In this document: in pieces, positions 39,368 to 49,564 of the stretch
How the letters are laid out: every line of letters begins with the position of its first letter
Position numbering within the stretch: position 1 is the first letter of the stretch
Origin: Francisellaceae bacterium
GTDB taxonomy: Bacteria; Pseudomonadota; Gammaproteobacteria; Francisellales; Francisellaceae
Length of the DNA: 64,000 bases
Direction of reading: 5' to 3'
Assembly (NCBI GenBank): GCA_028355575.1
Contig: JAOMSY010000005.1
Span: 1-64,000 of the forward strand
Position numbers and translations under genes: made by a program
The notes under the pieces: model-generated
Seen by the model: the letters and a program-made list of their open reading frames with translations, nothing else
Database searches by the model: none
What the model was told of the DNA's origin: nothing

Positions 39368-40324
39368 TTATAGCAAATTAGCTGGTGGCCAATCTTCAAC
39401 AATTGTACCTAAAGAATATCCATTTTCAAGTAGTTTTGCTTTAATTTCTGTCAGTGATTTTTTACCAAAGTTTGGTGTTTTTAATAAACCTGACTCAGTT
39501 CTTTGTACTAATTCACCTATATAACGGATATTTTCTGATTTAAGGCAATTTGCTGATCTTACCGTCAAATCAAGATCTTCAACAGGCCTAAGTAGGAATG
39601 GATCAATTTGCGGTTCCTCTTCTACTTTCAATCGCTCTTCAATTTCTTCGGCGTCAACCATTTTCGCCATTTGATTTTGTAGCATTGTTGAGCAAGAACT
39701 TAGGGCATCTGTAGCTGTGATGCTACCATCTGTAACTATATCAAGCGTTAATTTATTGAGATCTGTTTTTCTTTCAACTCGAGCGTTATCAACCGAGTAA
39801 TTAAATTTTAATACTGGCGAAAACGTGCAGTCTAATTGGAAGAAGTTATCTTTGATTACATCTTCTGCTCGTCTATATCCACGACCTTTTGTGACATGTG
39901 CTTCAATCTCAAGCTTACCGTTTAAATTTGCTATTAATACTTCTGGATTTAATATTTTAACACCTTCTGGGGTTTCAAAGTCAGAAGCAAGAACAGATAT
40001 ATTCTTACCTGATTTAGATAATTTTATTGTGGCTTCATCAATATCATTATCAAGACTGATTAAAACAGCTTTAATATTAAGGATTAGCTCATCAACAGGT
40101 TCTGCGGTATCTTTAAGCTCCTGGTCTAAGGATGTGATATCGTTTATTTTAAGTTGATGTATTGCACATCCGGTTAATGAAAAAAGCATAGTCTGACGTA
40201 GCGCATAGCCCAGAGTGTATCCAAAGCCACGCTCAAGGGGTTCAACTACAATTTTACAAGATGATTCATTTTCAGATTCTTTTGTATCTATCGAACTTGG
40301 GTAAAGTAACTGTTCAAGTGCCAT
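39368..40324 (-). CDS. rpoA2: RNA polymerase alpha subunit, divergent type (probable second alpha)
   Basis: [30 protein letters not shown]-terminal [55 protein letters not shown]; not flanked by rpsD/rplQ. Confidence 0.9.
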   Translation of the reverse strand: MALEQLLYPSSIDTKESENESSCKIVVEPLERGFGYTLGYALRQTMLFSLTGCAIHQLKINDITSLDQELKDTAEPVDELILNIKAVLISLDNDIDEATIKLSKSGKNISVLASDFETPEGVKILNPEVLIANLNGKLEIEAHVTKGRGYRRAEDVIKDNFFQLDCTFSPVLKFNYSVDNARVERKTDLNKLTLDIVTDGSITATDALSSCSTMLQNQMAKMVDAEEIEERLKVEEEPQIDPFLLRPVEDLDLTVRSANCLKSENIRYIGELVQRTESGLLKTPNFGKKSLTEIKAKLLENGYSLGTIVEDWPPANLL

Positions 40325-40544
40325 TATGATTACCTTATTGACTTTAATTTCATTCTTACATTCTTCGGATCAGGCATTATACATTGTCTATATTTAATTT
40401 GCACGAAAAAATTATAGTGTAACTATTCGGATTCATATTTTTTAATATATTCTTATCCGGTAGTAATTAAAATTTAGCATTAGTTATCATTCGTATATGC
40501 AATAGGTATAATAAATTCCTGAAGTCATAATATTGGAAGGAATT

Positions 40545-41948
40545 ATGTTTAAAAGTTTATCTGATAGATTGGTATTAACACTTGATAAGGTTAAAGGCTC
40601 AGGAAGGCTGACTGAAGAAAACATCTACGATGCATTGAGAGATGTTCGCATGGCGCTGCTTGAAGCGGATGTTGCATTGCCTGTTGTTAAAGAGTTTGTT
40701 TCATCTATTAAAAAAGAAGCTTTAGGTAAAGAGGTTCTAAATAGTCTTACTCCGGGTCAAGCGTTCATATCTTTAGTTAGGAAAAACCTTGAAAGAGTAA
40801 TGGGCGAAAAAAATGAGACGCTGGAGTTGAAAGCAATTCCTCCTGTTGTGATTTTGATGGCAGGTCTTCAAGGCTCTGGTAAAACAACTTCAACAGGTAA
40901 ACTTGCCAAATTTTTGATTGAAAAGCAAAAGAAAAAAGTTATGGCTGTGAGTGTTGATGTCTATCGACCAGCTGCAATTGACCAATTAAATACATTGTGT
41001 AATGAAAACAATATTGAATTCTTTCCTTCAGATGTGAGTCAAAAACCAGTTAATATCGCAAAAGCAGCGCTGTCAGAGGCTAAGAAAACTCTATGTGATG
41101 TCTTGATCGTGGATACAGCCGGTAGGATGCATATAGATGATGCAATGATGGATGAAATTAAAAAGTTACATAAGGTAGTAAGTCCAAATGAAACTTTATT
41201 TGTTGTAGACAGTATGACTGGTCAGGATGCAGCCAATACGGCCAAAGCATTTGGTGATGCATTGCCCTTGACTGGTGTCATTTTAACTAAAGCAGACGGA
41301 GACTCTAGAGGCGGTGCTGCGTTGTCAGTTAGACAAGTAACTGGTAAGCCAATTAAATTTATTGGTATTGGTGAAAAATCTGATGCTTTGGAGCCATTTT
41401 ATCCCGACCGGATGGCATCTAGGATTTTGGGGATGGGTGACGTATTGTCACTTATTGAAGAAGCTGAGCAAAAAATAGATCGCCAGAAGACGGATAGGCT
41501 GGTTTCTAAAATTAAAAAAGGGAAAGCATTTGATTTAGAAGATTTTATGGGCCAGTTACAACAAATGAAAAAAATGGGTGGCGTCGGCTCTATAGTAGAT
41601 AAGTTGCCAGGTGTGAATTCTAATATGGTTGATGGATTAAAAGATAAAGTCAATAACAAGATGTTTGTTAAGATGGAAGCAGTTATTCAATCTATGACTA
41701 AAGAGGAACGGCGTAAACCCGATATTATTAAAAGTACTCGAAAAAAACGTATTGCTACAGGATCTGGTACAGAGATTCAAGATGTTAACCGTTTGTTAAA
41801 GCAATTTTTGCAAATGCAAAAAATGATGAAAAAAATGAAAGGTAAGGGCGGTATTGGTAAAATGATGGGTATGATGAAAGGCGGTATGCCTGGAATGCAG
41901 GGGATGCAAGGTAAAATGCCACCAGGTGGAGGAAAATTCCCTTTTTAA
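40545..41948 (+). CDS. ffh: Signal recognition particle protein Ffh
   Basis: LMAGLQGSGKTTSTGKLA, DTAGRMHID, TKADGDSRGGAALS, Met-rich M domain; ATG 40545 preceded by GGAAGG. Confidence 0.97.
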   Translation: MFKSLSDRLVLTLDKVKGSGRLTEENIYDALRDVRMALLEADVALPVVKEFVSSIKKEALGKEVLNSLTPGQAFISLVRKNLERVMGEKNETLELKAIPPVVILMAGLQGSGKTTSTGKLAKFLIEKQKKKVMAVSVDVYRPAAIDQLNTLCNENNIEFFPSDVSQKPVNIAKAALSEAKKTLCDVLIVDTAGRMHIDDAMMDEIKKLHKVVSPNETLFVVDSMTGQDAANTAKAFGDALPLTGVILTKADGDSRGGAALSVRQVTGKPIKFIGIGEKSDALEPFYPDRMASRILGMGDVLSLIEEAEQKIDRQKTDRLVSKIKKGKAFDLEDFMGQLQQMKKMGGVGSIVDKLPGVNSNMVDGLKDKVNNKMFVKMEAVIQSMTKEERRKPDIIKSTRKKRIATGSGTEIQDVNRLLKQFLQMQKMMKKMKGKGGIGKMMGMMKGGMPGMQGMQGKMPPGGGKFPF

Positions 41949-42266
41949 TGAATCCTTCCTTTCACCCTTTAGGTGTAAATTAAATCTATCTATTCTTTGA
42001 TATTTAACTGCTTTAAATATATTAGTTAACACTTTTTTCTGTGGCCTAGGTAATATTCTTTATTTGCTGTGAAGCGTTTCATGGAGTAATTAAAAGTCAT
42101 CGTTTTTGTTTGTTTTCAAAATACATCATCTTAAGGCTCTGCCGCCTGAAATGCCCAGCTTTTAGATATTGATAAAAGTTATAATTTATCCAGATATATT
42201 ATGGTTGATAGTCTTACAAGGTGGTCTTGGTATGAAGGGTCAGTATTTTATTTATACAGAGAAGGT

Positions 42267-42295
42267 GCTCTAATTGAACAGAGTTGAATTAGAGC
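42267..42295. repeat. 9-bp perfect inverted repeat between ffh and rne
   Basis: GCTCTAATT-(11)-AATTAGAGC. Confidence 0.6.
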
Positions 42296-42367
42296 ATAAT
42301 TTATTGAGTTCGATTTGATTGTATATATTGAAAAGATGTATATATAAGCAAACGAAACGAGATGGGT

Positions 42368-45130
42368 TTAGTCGCTCATTTCGTCAAATTGTGCTGTAGC
42401 AGGTTTTTTCCTGGTATCGTTTTCTGGTGCAATTGCTTTATCATCAGGCTTATTGTTGGCTATAGGATCTTTAGTCTCAACCTCTATTGTGATATCACCA
42501 TTTTGTTCTACAGGTTGGTTTTGACTGGCGGCCTCTGGTTGTTCATTAGTAGTATGCGCGGGTTGTGCTGCTTCTAATGTTGGTGTTTTATCTTGATTGG
42601 ATTCGTTCTCTTGTTTATTTTGTGTATCTTCATTTATAATGACTTCTAACACTTCAGTTGGTTCATTTGCAGTAGCGTCACTTTGAGCGTCAATGTGTGC
42701 AGTTGCTTGTTGATCCTCATTTTTGACAGAAGCAGGTTCCGGTGAGATCTCGTCGTTGGACTGTTTGGTATTTTTAGCTTCTAAGGCAGCATTTTTAACT
42801 ATTTCAGCAATAAATCCCTGTGATGAGGGGTCCATTGCTGGGCTATATGCTTCTTGTGTGTCATTACGATCTTTGGCTTGTTTTTTATCCTTTGTAGATG
42901 ATTTTGATTGATTAGTCTGATTAGAGTCATCTGTGGTTTTGACTTTTTCTTTTGCCTGATTAATATCAAAAGGTTCAAATTTCAAGTACTTAGTTTTAGT
43001 AATGCTTTTTTCAGTCTCATTTGTTTCAACCTGTGTTGCTGAATCATTGGCAATACTCGAACTATTAGCAAGAATATCTTTAACCATTTGACTAACTTGG
43101 TCTGATGACTTTTGTTTATTGTTAGATTTAGGGCTATAGGTAAGAGGTGTTACTTTTAGTCCGGTTGGTTTTGGTGTGCTTTCCACCGGTTTATTACTTG
43201 GTTCGTTTGTTGGTTTTTTTCTGTTTGAAAGGTCGATTAAGTCTTCGCTTTTGTGAATATTAGTGCGGTTACTATTGCTATACTTAGGTTTGGCTGATTT
43301 ATTGTTATCATTTTTATAGCGGTTATTTCTGTTGTTTGTCTTATTTGTATTTTGGCTGTTTTGCTGATTTTTAGTGTTATTATTTCGACTCGTTGGTTTA
43401 TTATTTTGCTGAGTGCTTTTAGTTTGTTTTTTGGTTTCGTTCTGCTTTGGTTGCTTTTCGTTATTGCTCCCAAAAATGGACTTAACTAATTTTGAGAAAA
43501 AACCTTCGTTTTGATTTTGTGGCGCAGCGCTCATTTGAATCGACCTTATTGCTGGTTGCTGTTTTTTGTTTTTATTAGAAGATGTTGGGCTATAAGCGTC
43601 AGCGTCCTTGTTGTTTGGCTCAATAAGGTCATGACTAGGTTTATTAGCACTGTATACGTCTCCCCATATTCTTTGGATTTTATAGTGAGGTGTGTCTAGG
43701 TTACTATTAGGGATTAGTACGATTTTTATATTTAATTTTTGTTCTAATTCACTAATAGAATTTCTTTTTTCATTCAAAAGAAATGTAGAGACAGTAATTG
43801 GGAGCTGAACTCTTACCTCATTGGTTTTTTCTTTTAAAGCTTCTTCTTCAATCAGTCTTAAAATTGATAAACCGAGAGATTGAACAGATCTTATGATGCC
43901 TTGACCTTCACACCTTGGGCAGGCAATTGTAGATGTTTCATCTAGTGATGAACTTAAGCGTTGTCTTGATATCTCAACTAAACCAAATTTTGAAATTCTG
44001 GTTAGATGAATTTTAGCACGATCCCTTTGTAGGTTATCCGCTAATTGGTTCTCAACTTGCTTCTGGTTTTGATTGTTCTCCATGTCAATGAAGTCAATAA
44101 TAATAAGCCCACCAATGTCACGTAATCTTATTTGTCTTGCTGCTTCTTCTGCCGCTTCGATATTAGTATGAAGTGCAGTATCTTCAATATTGCCTCGTTT
44201 TGTAGATCTCGAAGAGTTCACGTCGATAGCTGTTAGCGCTTCTGTGGTATCTATTACAATAGAGCCGCCTGATGGAAGCCTAACTTCACGATGGTAGGCG
44301 TTCTCAATTTGGCTTTCAATATGGTATTTAGAAAATAAAGGGGTGTTTCCTTCAAGTTTTGTTAGCCTGTCTAAAAAATCTGGTCGCAACATGGCTATTT
44401 GACGGCTGAGATCTTGGAATCCTTCATCAGTATCTACGATAATTTCATCAATATCATCTCGCAAATAATCTCGAATGGCGCGCATGGTGATATCACTTTC
44501 ACGATGAATTAAAAATGGCGCTGACCCTGTGTCAGCTGCTTTTTTTATAGCTTCCCAAAGGTTTAATAATATATTCAAATCCCATTGAATTTCTTCAGGT
44601 GAACGATCAACACCTGCAGTACGTACAATTACGCCCATATCTTCAGGAATGCTTAGAGAATCTATTAATGTTTTAAGCGCTTGCCTTTCCTTTCCTTCTA
44701 TTCTTCTGGAGATGCCACCAGCGCTAGGATTATTTGGCATTAAAACTACATAGCAACCAGCCAATGTTAAGAATGTAGTTAAAGCTGCACCCTTAGTGCC
44801 TCTTTCTTCTTTGTTGATTTGGATAATTATTTCCTGCCCTTCTTTTAAGATCTCGTTAAGAGGAGGGAGGTTTTCATCTGGATTGACTTTCTTTGTAAAG
44901 TATTCTGGTGCAATTTCTTTTGCAGGTAAAAAACCATTTTTTTCTTCGCCATAACTAACAAAAACGGCGTTTAAACTGGGCTCAACTCTTGATATTGTTG
45001 CTTTATAGATATTAGCTTTTTTCTGCTCGTGATCAACATGTTCAATGTCGATGTCAAATAACTTATCATTCTCAGTTATTGCAATTCTTGTTTCTTCTGG
45101 CTGCGTCGCATTAATGAGCATTTTTCTCAT
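42368..45130 (-). CDS. rne: Ribonuclease E/G with long disordered C-terminal region
   Basis: MLINATQPEETRIAI; ALTAIDVNSSRSTKRG; GGLIIIDFIDM; CPRCEGQG zinc link; N/Q/K-rich tail. Confidence 0.93.
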   Translation of the reverse strand: MRKMLINATQPEETRIAITENDKLFDIDIEHVDHEQKKANIYKATISRVEPSLNAVFVSYGEEKNGFLPAKEIAPEYFTKKVNPDENLPPLNEILKEGQEIIIQINKEERGTKGAALTTFLTLAGCYVVLMPNNPSAGGISRRIEGKERQALKTLIDSLSIPEDMGVIVRTAGVDRSPEEIQWDLNILLNLWEAIKKAADTGSAPFLIHRESDITMRAIRDYLRDDIDEIIVDTDEGFQDLSRQIAMLRPDFLDRLTKLEGNTPLFSKYHIESQIENAYHREVRLPSGGSIVIDTTEALTAIDVNSSRSTKRGNIEDTALHTNIEAAEEAARQIRLRDIGGLIIIDFIDMENNQNQKQVENQLADNLQRDRAKIHLTRISKFGLVEISRQRLSSSLDETSTIACPRCEGQGIIRSVQSLGLSILRLIEEEALKEKTNEVRVQLPITVSTFLLNEKRNSISELEQKLNIKIVLIPNSNLDTPHYKIQRIWGDVYSANKPSHDLIEPNNKDADAYSPTSSNKNKKQQPAIRSIQMSAAPQNQNEGFFSKLVKSIFGSNNEKQPKQNETKKQTKSTQQNNKPTSRNNNTKNQQNSQNTNKTNNRNNRYKNDNNKSAKPKYSNSNRTNIHKSEDLIDLSNRKKPTNEPSNKPVESTPKPTGLKVTPLTYSPKSNNKQKSSDQVSQMVKDILANSSSIANDSATQVETNETEKSITKTKYLKFEPFDINQAKEKVKTTDDSNQTNQSKSSTKDKKQAKDRNDTQEAYSPAMDPSSQGFIAEIVKNAALEAKNTKQSNDEISPEPASVKNEDQQATAHIDAQSDATANEPTEVLEVIINEDTQNKQENESNQDKTPTLEAAQPAHTTNEQPEAASQNQPVEQNGDITIEVETKDPIANNKPDDKAIAPENDTRKKPATAQFDEMSD

Positions 45131-45362
45131 TTTTATAGATTCCTTAATTGTTGTTATACACAGACATTAAGGCACGATATTCTATTATTTAGTTTTATAG
45201 CTTCTACTTTGGTGAAGTCATTTGGCTTAAATAAGTTAAAATTATTAAACTTGTCAAATATTGTGCACATTGCTTAAAGTGTCTGTATGTTTTGTTGTTC
45301 TGTTTTTTTTGGCATTAATCGCCATTTCCAAAATGCTTGCTACCTAGTCTTAACTGTAAATT

Positions 45363-45391
45363 TTGACAGTGCTAGTTATAAATTTAATATA
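45363..45391 (+). promoter_or_regulatory. Candidate sigma70 promoter upstream of tyrS
   Basis: TTGACA (45363-45368), 17 nt, AATATA (45386-45391). Confidence 0.3.
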
Positions 45392-45553
45392 CAAGCTTAC
45401 CAACTATATCAGATAACGAGCATCTTGCAAAAGGAACTTCAATATAAAGGTCATTTTCTATTTTAATTTCGTATACCAATAGGCAGTTATATCTCGAACA
45501 TATCTGTATTTGTCGTTACAATAGCTTTCAAGTGTAATAAGTGATAACCATTA

Positions 45554-46756
45554 ATGATGCATTCAATTGATCAAGCTCTCGAGATTATATACCGAGGGGC
45601 AGATGAAGTTTTGTTAGAAGATGAACTTGTTGTAAAGCTAAAAGAAAATAGGCCATTAATTATAAAGATGGGCTTTGATCCAACTGCGCCTGATATCCAT
45701 TTAGGCCATACCGTAGCCATAAATAAAATGAGGCAGCTTCAGGAACTTGGCCACGAAATTCATTTTTTAATCGGTGATTTTACTGCGATGATTGGCGATC
45801 CTACAGGTAAGAGTGCTACAAGAAAGCCTTTGTCTGATTCGGCCATTGTTGAAAATGCAAAAACTTACCAAGATCAGGCATTTAAGATTTTAGATGAAAA
45901 ACTAACAATAATTGATCGAAACTCTAATTGGTTAAGCCCGCTCTCAGCTGCTGATTTAGTTAAGTTAGCTGCACATAGTACCGTTGCAAGGATGTTAGAG
46001 CGAGATGATTTTTCCAAAAGGTATAAATCTGGCCAATCAATTGCAATTCATGAGTTTATCTATCCGCTTATTCAAGGTTATGACTCTGTTGCTATGAAAG
46101 CAGATATAGAAATTGGTGGGACTGATCAGAAATTTAATCTGTTAATGGGTAGGGAGCTTCAAAAGGCGCATGGGCAGAAGCCTCAGGTTGTTATTACAAT
46201 GCCGCTATTAGAAGGGCTTGATGGTGTGCAAAAAATGTCTAAGTCTCTTGATAATTATATAGGTATAACTGAATCTCCAGATGAAATTTTTGGAAAAATA
46301 ATGTCAATTTCAGATGAGTTGATGTGGCGGTACTATGATCTGTTAAGCTTTAAATCGATCAGTGAAATGGACCAGTTAAAGCGTGATGTTCAAGCTGGTG
46401 TTAACCCTCGAGACATTAAAATGGATCTTGGGAAAGAGATTGTCGCTCGCTTTCATGGTCAAAATAATAGTGAAAATGCCTATAATAATTTTGTTAACCG
46501 TTTCCGTAAGGGACAAATGCCCGATGATATGCCAGAATTAGAGTTGCAAGCGAATCAAGATGGGATGATGATTGCAAATTTGCTTAAAGAGGCAAATTTA
46601 GTTAATAGTACTTCTGACGCCATGAGAATGATTAAACAAGGTGCGGTAAAAATAAGTGGAGAAAAGGTTTCTGACTCTAAGCTATTAATTCAGCCTGGTA
46701 CAGAAGATATTTTTCAGGTTGGTAAACGTAAATTCGCAAAAGTAAAAGTTATTTAG
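45554..46756 (+). CDS. tyrS: Tyrosyl-tRNA synthetase (TyrZ-type)
   Basis: [37 protein letters not shown] motif, C-terminal S4 domain. Confidence 0.95.
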   Translation: MMHSIDQALEIIYRGADEVLLEDELVVKLKENRPLIIKMGFDPTAPDIHLGHTVAINKMRQLQELGHEIHFLIGDFTAMIGDPTGKSATRKPLSDSAIVENAKTYQDQAFKILDEKLTIIDRNSNWLSPLSAADLVKLAAHSTVARMLERDDFSKRYKSGQSIAIHEFIYPLIQGYDSVAMKADIEIGGTDQKFNLLMGRELQKAHGQKPQVVITMPLLEGLDGVQKMSKSLDNYIGITESPDEIFGKIMSISDELMWRYYDLLSFKSISEMDQLKRDVQAGVNPRDIKMDLGKEIVARFHGQNNSENAYNNFVNRFRKGQMPDDMPELELQANQDGMMIANLLKEANLVNSTSDAMRMIKQGAVKISGEKVSDSKLLIQPGTEDIFQVGKRKFAKVKVI

Positions 46757-46764
46757 GAAAAGTT

Positions 46765-46947
46765 ATGCCAGATTTTATAAGAGATATTCTCATCGTTGCC
46801 GTTGCAATTATTGCTTTAGTGATTGCTTGGGAGGTCTTCAAGCTTCTATTTGTGATTATCTTGATAGCGATTATTATTGTTTGCGCTTATAGGCTATTAT
46901 TATGGTTATATGCGCTAATATTTGATCGTAAAAATAGATTAGAGTAA
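46765..46947 (+). CDS. Small hydrophobic membrane protein (60 aa)
   Basis: Directly after tyrS; two hydrophobic stretches. Confidence 0.55.
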   Translation: MPDFIRDILIVAVAIIALVIAWEVFKLLFVIILIAIIIVCAYRLLLWLYALIFDRKNRLE

Positions 46948-47582
46948 TGTCAAAGGGTAAGCTTATAATATTAAATGGTGGTTCAAGTGCTGGTAAAACA
47001 ACCGTTGCCAGATCTTTACAGAACTACGCATTAAAACAGAATGAGTTGTTCTTGCATTTTGGCATTGATTCTTTTTTTGATTTATTTCCCGATAATATAG
47101 GTATGCCAGAAAGTCATAAAATAAGAGAATCACTATTTGCTATTGAAGATCTGGGGCTTCATGGGCAGTCATACCCTATTTTTAAGCATACACCTAAAGG
47201 TAATAAAGTTGTTGAATCAAGATACTTGAGCATTAGAAGTTACCTAGATAAAGGCTTTAATATAATAGGAGATGAGCAATTTTGGGAGCTAGAGTGGCAC
47301 AAGGCATTGCTGAATATTTTTAATGATAATGAGGTGTTTTTAGTAAAAGTATTTGCAGATAAGAACGTAGTTAGACAGAGGGAATTACAACGCGATTCTG
47401 CTAGGTTAGATAGACTCTGTTTTAGCTCATATGATTATTCACATAGAAATATGGAGTACGATTATATTATTGATACCACAAAAAAGACACCTGAGGTTTT
47501 AGCCAAGGATTTGTATCAGGCTTATAATCAAAACACTTTAATGGCATTTTCACGACTTAGGTTAAAATATTCACCTATTTAA
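46947..47582 (+). CDS. P-loop kinase, chloramphenicol phosphotransferase-like
   Basis: KLIILNGGSSAGKTTVARSLQNY, FGIDSFFDLFP, FADKNVVRQRELQRDSARLD. Confidence 0.8.
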   Translation: MSKGKLIILNGGSSAGKTTVARSLQNYALKQNELFLHFGIDSFFDLFPDNIGMPESHKIRESLFAIEDLGLHGQSYPIFKHTPKGNKVVESRYLSIRSYLDKGFNIIGDEQFWELEWHKALLNIFNDNEVFLVKVFADKNVVRQRELQRDSARLDRLCFSSYDYSHRNMEYDYIIDTTKKTPEVLAKDLYQAYNQNTLMAFSRLRLKYSPI

Positions 47583-47994
47583 AAGCCCAGACTTTAGCAA
47601 GTGCGAATGTAATTGGTGGTACAGTAATTAACGTACAGAATAGAGCCAGTTGATAATAGGGGATGAAAAATAAGTAAACCGCAAAGAGACCTTCATTTAG
47701 AATAAAACTGAATAATGCTACGACTAAAAACTTAACCCAGACAACTCTTTTACTTGATGTGGCCTGATTTCTGAAAGTAAGCTGATGATGTCCAAAAAAA
47801 CTAACTTGATAGGCTAAAAAAAAGGCAATAATGTTTGCTGGTAATGGTTGCCAGTTAAAAGCTTCTACAATAAAGATTAAAACAATGAAGTTAACAATAG
47901 ATGCAAGCCCGCCAATAAAGCAAAATACAAAGAGCTGTCGAAAGGTTTTGTTCTTATATAGTTTACGTATAATATTTTCAGAGTTTGTTGTCAT
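47575..47994 (-). CDS. GtrA family membrane protein
   Basis: QLFVFCFIGGLASIVNFIVLIFIVEAFNW; 4 TM segments; adjacent to a GtrB-like gene. Confidence 0.85.
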   Translation of the reverse strand: MTTNSENIIRKLYKNKTFRQLFVFCFIGGLASIVNFIVLIFIVEAFNWQPLPANIIAFFLAYQVSFFGHHQLTFRNQATSSKRVVWVKFLVVALFSFILNEGLFAVYLFFIPYYQLALFCTLITVPPITFALAKVWAFK

Positions 47995-48974
47995 TATTCA
48001 TTTGGCTCGTATTGGTTAAGGTTACGACTTTCATTTTCATTAATGATATATTGTGGTCTTCGTTTTACCTCATTAAAAATACGGCTTATATATTCTCCAA
48101 CTATTCCAAGTGATATTAGCTGTACACCACCAAAAAACATAATGCTTACTGCTAGAGTAGGGAATCCATTGGTTTCAACACCAAATATCGAGACTTCTAG
48201 TATAATATAAATGCCATAAATAATTGAAAAAAATGAGATAATGAATCCCATAAGTGAAATTAAACGAAGTGGAACATCTGAGAAAGAAATAATTCCAGTG
48301 AGTGCCAGCCCAAATAGTTTTTTATAATTCCATCGACTCTCTCCACCATCTGCCCTGTCTAAAACAGTAAATGGTACTTCACACCCTTTAAATCCTACCC
48401 AAGCGTATAAGCCTTTCATGAAACGGTTGACTTCGGGTAAGCTATTTAAGGCTTTTACGACTTCTCTATCTATCATTCTAAAATCACCAGCATTAGCAGG
48501 AATATGAATTCTTGATATTTTATTATTAAACTCATAAAAGGCATTCGATAGAAATCCTTTTAGCTTACCCTGATCTTGTCTTGTACGTATGCCATAAATA
48601 TTTGAATACCCAGACTGCCATTTTTCTAAAAATATGTCTATCACATCGAGCGGGTGTTGAAAGTCTGAATCAAGTATAACTACTGTGTCTGCGTTTTTTG
48701 CTGATGTTGATTGTAAGCCTGCGCAGAGCGCAGCTTCTTTCCCAAAATTTCGAGCAAAACTGATAAACTCGATAGGGTAGTCTTTAACTACTGTTTGAAT
48801 ATTTTTAGCTGTTTCATCAGCACTTCCGTCATCAATGAAAACCATTTTGTATTTATTAGTTAAAGATGAAAGTTTTTTATCAAGCGCATGAATAAACTCT
48901 ACAATAAGTGCTTCTTCGTTGTATACAGGAACGACGGAGCATATATATGGGTTTTCTATGTTTCTCGGTGTCAT
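47994..48974 (-). CDS. Family 2 glycosyltransferase, GtrB/DPM-like
   Basis: SVVPVYNEEALIVEFIHAL, FIDDGSADETAK, ILDSDFQHPLDVI, C-terminal TM pair. Confidence 0.92.
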   Translation of the reverse strand: MTPRNIENPYICSVVPVYNEEALIVEFIHALDKKLSSLTNKYKMVFIDDGSADETAKNIQTVVKDYPIEFISFARNFGKEAALCAGLQSTSAKNADTVVILDSDFQHPLDVIDIFLEKWQSGYSNIYGIRTRQDQGKLKGFLSNAFYEFNNKISRIHIPANAGDFRMIDREVVKALNSLPEVNRFMKGLYAWVGFKGCEVPFTVLDRADGGESRWNYKKLFGLALTGIISFSDVPLRLISLMGFIISFFSIIYGIYIILEVSIFGVETNGFPTLAVSIMFFGGVQLISLGIVGEYISRIFNEVKRRPQYIINENESRNLNQYEPNE

Positions 48975-49096
48975 TAGTGTGATGTTACGATAACTTATAC
49001 TGATTAAGTATAGTATATATATGTGAGTTTACTATTTATTGTTATTGAGGATATTCGATATACTACAGGTAGTATTTATGTTAATAAAATTTTTGT

Positions 49097-49561
49097 ATGC
49101 TTCATGTTGCTTTATATCAACCAGAAATACCGCCAAATACCGGTAATATTATTCGATTATGTGCCAATACAGGTGCTGCATTACATTTGATAAAGCCTTA
49201 TGGGTTTGAATTAGATGATAAAAGACTTAGGCGAGCAGGACTCGATTACCATGAATTTGCAGCTGTGCAGCAATATGATTCCTTTGAGATCTTTCTAGAA
49301 AAAAATTCGACAAGTCAGATTTATGCTTGTTCAACACACGGCAAACAAAGCTATACAGATGTTAATTATACTGAACATGATATTTTCTTGTTCGGACCTG
49401 AAACCAGAGGACTCCCAAAGCCATATTTGGAAAATTGCGCACTAAGTCAAATAATTCGAATCCCAATGTTGAAAGAAAGTAGAAGTCTGAATCTTTCTAA
49501 CTCTGTTGCCATTATTCTTTATGAAGGGCTTCGTCAGCTTGGCTTTGAAGGATTGGTGTAG
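49097..49561 (+). CDS. trmL: tRNA (cytidine(34)-2'-O)-methyltransferase
   Basis: VALYQPEIPPNTGNIIRLCANTGAALHLIKPYGF, FGPETRGLP, LNLSNSVAIILYE. Confidence 0.94.
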   Translation: MLHVALYQPEIPPNTGNIIRLCANTGAALHLIKPYGFELDDKRLRRAGLDYHEFAAVQQYDSFEIFLEKNSTSQIYACSTHGKQSYTDVNYTEHDIFLFGPETRGLPKPYLENCALSQIIRIPMLKESRSLNLSNSVAIILYEGLRQLGFEGLV

Positions 49562-49564
49562 TGA

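Noticed and set aside
39825-40157. 110-aa + strand ORF opposite rpoA2
   Set aside because: Shadow ORF; the sense frame is a clear alpha subunit.
41796-42032. His-rich 78-aa minus ORF (HTAFHHTHHFTNTALTFHFFHHFLHLQ)
   Set aside because: Complement of the Met/Gly-rich ffh M-domain end; composition artefact, not a metal-binding peptide.
43237-43473. Repetitive Asn/Lys region in rne as a possible DNA repeat or CRISPR-like array
   Set aside because: Codon-level low complexity of the disordered tail; no regular repeat/spacer periodicity.
45131-45553. Long rne/tyrS divergent intergenic region as riboswitch or T-box
   Set aside because: No T-box or known riboswitch core seen; likely promoters plus a long rne 5' UTR, but unsupported beyond that.
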